Below are positions 59,422-64,000 of a stretch of 64,000 nt of DNA, piece by piece. The translations under genes were made by a program, and so were the position numbers. The notes below the pieces were generated by a model. It did no database searches and had not been told where the DNA came from. It saw nothing but the letters and a program-made list of their open reading frames with translations. Numbering within the stretch: position 1 is the stretch's first letter; the number at the start of each line of letters is the position of its first letter. Origin of the DNA: Prunus persica (lineage: Eukaryota > Streptophyta > Magnoliopsida > Rosales > Rosaceae); assembly GCF_000346465.2 (NCBI RefSeq), contig NC_034011.1:23076264-23140263 (forward strand), given 5' to 3'.

Positions 59422-60800
59422 TGATCACTACACAGAAGAACATCATATATAGGCCATGTGAATTAAGATAGTTGATTAGAGCAATGCGTTCATTCTCTTG
59501 TGACTAGATTTGAATCCCCTGTCCCTAATTAATTAGAGTAGTTTAGCTCATGACATTTTAAGACAGTAAAAACAAAACTAGAACAAATGCATTTAATTCA
59601 TTCGAACAGTATAATTGGCATAACAATAGCATTCGATTACATTTAACACAGATTAAAGCACTCTGCTAGCGTCATATTGGAACCTAAATTCTTTGTACAT
59701 ATACTACTCCTTTTCTTTTCTTTTTTCTTTTTTTGGTCAAGTACATATTCTACTCCCATTATATCATATTTTGGGTTTTTTGACCCTGAAGGTATAACTT
59801 TTATCCAACCAAATTGAAATAGGAAATTATTCTCAGTTTATACATAAAAATTATTAGCTTTTCATGGGTTTTAAACATTTTTTTTTTCTTTATATGTTAT
59901 ATCTAACATCCATAGGACTCCAAGCTAACCTAATAACACCCCTAAATGCCCATATCTATGTACTGAATTCATTCTATACCACTTTCCTTTCCAATCTTTA
60001 GGATAAATCTCTTCAAAGATAATAGATTGTCTCACTCTTTCACTCAGTCTCCAAGATATAAATTAAAAAATTAAAAAAAACCTACTTTGGGTTGTTGAGA
60101 GAAGCTTCAAGATGACCCACCCAGAACTACGGCTGCATGTCAAGTCTTCCGATGTTGATGTGGGAGTCTGATGCAGCAGTTCAAAGCACCATTACAATCA
60201 TCGGAAAAATTGATTTATTACCAAGGAATATTATAACTCAAATATGGAAACAAAATTAAAATTGTTTAATAACCATGTGTAGAAGATCAACCGAGGGATA
60301 CTGTAACTCAAATCTGGAAACAAAACAATAAATCAATCAATTTTCCTAAATAATTATAATGATATGAAAAATAGAGGCCCCAAAAGCAAAACACAAAAAC
60401 AAAAAACAGAAAACCTAAAATCAATCTCGTTTGATTTACCAAAGTTAATTGAACAAACCACACATATTCAAAACCCAATATCCCAATGCTTGAATTCAAC
60501 TATTATTTTCATCGACACTAATAAATCAAACCATAATATGCCATCATACCTATAATTTCCACAAATGCAAAAATTAAAAAGAAGCCACACACACAAATGA
60601 AAAGTAACGATGAAATTGAGCATTGAAATTACGTACTGATTCTGTATTCTACAGTGGTATGTATAACGTGATTTCAATCCTCTCTTCAAGCAGTGAGAAG
60701 TCGATGGGTCTTCAAGCACGAACAAGTCGGTGGGTCTTCAAAGACTGAGAAGAGGATGGGTTGGCGAAGATGAGTGAGGAAGGTTGAGAAGAGAAGGACC
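59422..60800. other. Intergenic, SINE-like scrap
   Basis: A tRNA-like B-box text (gactagatttgaatcccctg) near 59500-59520 suggests another SINE relic. No gene is supported. Confidence 0.4.
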
Positions 60801-60839
60801 GGGAAATAAAATGTTATTGGGGGGTAAATCTAATGTTTT

Positions 60840-61208
60840 TGTGCACTAAAAGACGGTGACGAATAGCACTAGCCACGGAAGAACAATGACTAATATGATT
60901 AAGGACTGGAGACAGTCTCTAATACATTGAGGGATTTTGTCATTGTTTTTTATATCCGTGCCTAATGGAAAATTAAGTACATTCGTTTCCCAATATAGGG
61001 CGGTTTTATGTCCATTAATTTAAAATACGGATACTAATAACAATAGGGACTGTTTTGTGTCTCTATTATTGCAATAGGGACGGTTTTGTGTCCCTTGATG
61101 TTTATAGGGATGATTTAGTATAAATCTGTGCCAAAAAGCAGTTTTGACGGACTGTTTGTCTATCATTCTCTAAAAAAAGGGTCTTTATTGCCCAAATTTC
61201 TAGTAGTG
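60840..61208 (-). mobile_element. CACTA (En/Spm) transposon end
   Basis: The right edge reads CACTACTAGAAATTTGGG on the minus strand (61208 downwards), the conserved CACTA terminus. The subterminal part repeats a word like agggacggttttgtgtcc in several variants (about 60905-61115), a usual feature of these elements. The other end was not located with confidence. Confidence 0.7.
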
Positions 61209-61610
61209 AGAAAACACTAAAATTACAACCATTAATAGAGTTGTCAGATGATTTCGAATTCAAGTGAATTTTTACAGGGATGATATTTAAAATAATACTT
61301 TCAAAAAATAGAATGTTTGGATTATGAAAATATAGTGCAGAATAAATCCTATAAGGGTGTCATTTAAATAAATTTATTTGAGGTATTTGTTAACTGAAGC
61401 TTATATATATGTTTTATTTAGACTTGTACAATCAATTATTCAAACATGCACTTCAACAACCACGAATATGTCGACCTTGCATAGTACCAACATGGGGAAA
61501 ATAGAACACAAAAGGTAATCATAAGATATGTATTTAATTACAAGTAGCAATAGGAACTGCTCAAGGATTCGTAGGATGAGATAAAGATTTTTTCGGTAAC
61601 ATCTCTAAAT
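61209..61610. other. Intergenic upstream of the copy 3 last exon
   Basis: No gene. No ankyrin exon 4-6 text is seen, so the last exon that follows is orphaned. Confidence 0.4.
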
Positions 61611-61630
61611 TTTAGTTTAATGAAACGCAG

Positions 61631-62224
61631 GTGGTGGAGAGTATTGTACCTCCCAACGTTCTTGAACTTACCAATTCTACCAATGGTATGACAGCACAAA
61701 AACTATTTAGCAAGAACCACAAAGATTTGGTGAAGGAGGGAGAAAGATCAATGAAAGACACAGCAACTTCGTGTACAGTTGCCGGTGCTCTCATTGTTAC
61801 AATGATGTTTGGTGCAGCATTTACAGTTCCTGGAGGAATCCGAGGAGATACAAGTTTTCTAATGTTCTTGAAAAAACCATTGTTTACGGTTTTTATAATC
61901 TCAGATTCCGTATCACTCTTTTCTTCCACAACTTCAGTCATGATATTTCTGGGAATCCTAACCTCACGTTACGCAGGAGAAGATTTCCTCAAATCCTTGC
62001 CCACAAAAACGATATTAGGCCTTTCCACCCTTTTCTTCTCTATCGCCAGTATGATGATTGCCTTTTTCTTGTGCCCTGGTCATTATGCTTGATAGAAAAT
62101 TATGGATTGTTATTCCAATTATTTTACTGGCCAGTGTTCCAATCACCTTATTTGGATTGATGCAATTTCCCCTCCTTGCTGAGATTTCTATTTCTACTTA
62201 TTTAAGAAAAATGTTTGACACAAG
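61631..62224 (+). pseudogene. Last exon (PGG domain) of ankyrin/PGG copy 3
   Basis: After an acceptor (gaaacgcag) the frame gives SIVPPNVLELTNSTNG, FSKNHKDLVKEGERSMKDTA, FTVPGG and the first membrane segments, matching exon 7 of copies 1 and 2. One base is missing in the run near 62062-62068 (cctttttcttgtgccc), closing the first frame at 62090. The homologous text continues in another frame (LWIVIPIILLASVPITLFGL) to about 62224. Without ankyrin exons it cannot encode a normal protein. Confidence 0.85.
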
Positions 62225-62399
62225 AAAATCAAACGCCGATACTAAATTCTTGATGCTGTGTAATTTAATGGTTTTTTCCCTTTTTATGACATGTGATGCT
62301 GGCATCTATATGAGCAAAAGACAATGTACGAATTTCGTTTCTACAAGCAAAGTCCAACTGCTATTTCTATTTCGTTGAATATTTTTAGTTGAATGTAAT

Positions 62400-63717
62400 G
62401 ATTCGTTAATTGTTAATCACAAATTGAATAATTAATAATGATTCCAACTCTTCCCTCGCAACTTCCTAATTCAATCAGGGATAGAGATTCATTAGCCCAA
62501 AATTTAGAATTAGGGAACCTTGTGTGTATGAAGATGTCTTTAAAGACCCAAAAGTTTTTAAAAGGGTGTCTAAGTCGTGACCCAATATAGAGACCACCAC
62601 TACTGCTCTTAAAAACTCTTATTGAGGTCTTTTTGCGAGGCAACTGTTTTGAAGTGGGGTTGCTAAAATGTACGGACCGAAGGAGGGCCGTGGATGCTCG
62701 TGATATAAGTCGGTTCGTCATGTTAACTTAAGTGATCAATCTTGGTCTTCCACGTCTTGTCAGTTAAGAGTCTATATTAAGAAATAAAGAAATAGTTTTT
62801 TATGCTTCTGTTGGCTCTGTTTTGACTCTCATTGTTATGTCATGTACAAAGAACTATGCTATGTATGCATACGAGGGTTTTTTTTTGACAGTTTTACATT
62901 GTGGAGTTTACATGCAGGTTTTGGGTTGAGTTGGGGTGCTTATCTTTTATTTTGCCAATTTTAAGAAGCTTCTATGAATTATGTAAGCAAAATATATTGT
63001 TAATTTTCTTGGAGATGATACTGTTAGCATCTTTCTCTGTTTTTGGTGTAGTTGAAATTCGGTTTTGTAACGACCACAAGCAACTAGTAGGGTGCCACAT
63101 TGTCAACAGATTTTTCTTTTCCTCTTCTATACTAGAAACTCTGAAAGAAAAGGAAAAAGCTTACTAAAATAACAATAATGGGCTGTTCATGGGCTGACAT
63201 GCCCAACATAATAATGGCCCACTAATGATTTTGCCAACAGAGCGAAATAGGAAAAAAAAAAATGGTTTTGGATATTGGTCTAACATTTTGTTGGTGTGAG
63301 AATCAGGATGTTCATTTTTCTGTTTTTCTTTTTTTTGTGACGCTTTTCATGGGAAACATGTTTGGTGGTGACTTGGTCAACATTACCAGAAGAGAGTTTT
63401 GAAAAAATAGAAACTGGGACATGGGTTTGCTCTTTATGATCACTATCACTATTTCATGATTTCAATGAACCAAAGTTTATTGCTCTTATACTGCACCATG
63501 AATTATATATAGCGAATGGTTCTTTGGATTTCTTGCTTTCTCTTGCAGCAATGTTGAGAATTAAAGAGAATCTATTGTTTTCTTTTCAAAAAGAAAAAAG
63601 AAAAAAGAAAACCTATGTTGTAATGAAAGTGGTGAAGCCCACACAAAAAAGAAGAAGGAAGTAATAGTCAAAAGCTTAATGATGATGTTGGGAGCTTAGT
63701 CAAAAGCTTAATGATGA
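62400..63717. other. Intergenic, with the second copy of the 45-kb duplication
   Basis: 63165-63590 matches 45155-45410 plus 46190-46450. A 27-bp word (tcaaaagcttaatgatgatg and its continuation) is repeated at about 63668 and 63700, just before the LTR. No gene. Confidence 0.6.
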
Positions 63718-63958
63718 TGTTGGGCAATGAAGCCATCCAATTTTCCTATAAATAGGCTTGCTCATTCAATTGTAGAACACACCAAAGGAAAAGAGAGGAA
63801 AGAAAGGAAGAGAAGAAAGGAAGAGTGAGAGGAAACAAAAGAGAGTGAGTTTTATCTGAGAGGAAATTCTGTCAGTGTAAACATCACAAGAGCAAATACA
63901 ATTCTATTCCCAATATTCAGTGGTACTTTTCATACTCTATTATTTTATTTTTATAACA
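63718..63958 (+). mobile_element. Copia-type LTR edge with primer-binding site
   Basis: The text runs TGTTGGG...TATAACA with a TATA box (cctataaatagg, about 63747) and purine-rich R-region, followed by AGTTATCAGCACGA (63959 onwards), a primer-binding site often seen after copia LTRs. The internal region lies beyond the window. The LTR start could be nearer 63666 because of the repeated word there. Confidence 0.6.
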
Positions 63959-64000
63959 AGTTATCAGCACGATAGTCTTTCTCATTTACTTCTAAATTTT

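Noticed and set aside
62413..62721. 102-codon minus-strand frame
   Set aside because: No domain, between a pseudogene and repeats.

Overview
The window is nuclear DNA of a dicot plant: AT-rich, intron-containing genes with GT-AG junctions, plant-specific gene families (EPF peptide, LBD factor, NHL protein, O-methyltransferase, ACD6-like ankyrin/PGG proteins) and a dense load of plant transposons. A woody Rosaceae genome is plausible from overall character, but that is an impression and no marker here proves it. A run of exactly 100 N (578-677) is an assembly gap placeholder.

Layout. 1-5300: a broken O-methyltransferase (OMT) copy, split by an 879-bp TIR element, followed by an intact two-exon OMT. 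5940-16100: an ELMO-domain gene (ten coding exons, minus strand) whose 3' end is tandemly duplicated. Between the two duplicated parts sits a 4.8-kb block with 47-bp terminal inverted repeats and a 7-bp target duplication, carrying a decayed ankyrin/PGG gene (copy 1). 17500-31000 is the ordinary genic part: EPF1-like stomatal peptide (-), a small basic protein of unknown function (+), an NHL/LEA_2 membrane protein (+), an IST1-like ESCRT protein (+) and a class II LBD repressor (-). 31100-47900 is gene-poor: a Mutator-type element with a 9-bp target duplication, a copia RT relic joined to a LURP-one-related gene fragment, and two solo-LTR-like elements of one family nested in opposite orientation, each with an array of roughly 100-bp repeats. 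48000-50911 holds the intact ankyrin/PGG gene (copy 2, seven exons, 646 aa). 53100-62400 holds a truncated LINE, several MITEs and remnants of a third ankyrin/PGG copy. The last 300 bp look like a copia LTR followed by a primer-binding site, its interior beyond the window.

How it fits together. The ankyrin/PGG (ACD6/ITN1-type) family is the expanding and decaying component: one intact copy, one with frameshifts, stop codons and an exon deletion, and one reduced to an exon-3 relic plus a last exon. Copy 1 appears to have moved, or been carried, as part of a TIR-bounded unit. The paralogous empty site in the ELMO duplication shows the insertion point. The genes between 17 and 31 kb look like unrelated single housekeeping or developmental genes with no sign of functional clustering. 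Exon structures of all multi-exon genes were deduced by eye from splice sites, frame continuity and family knowledge.
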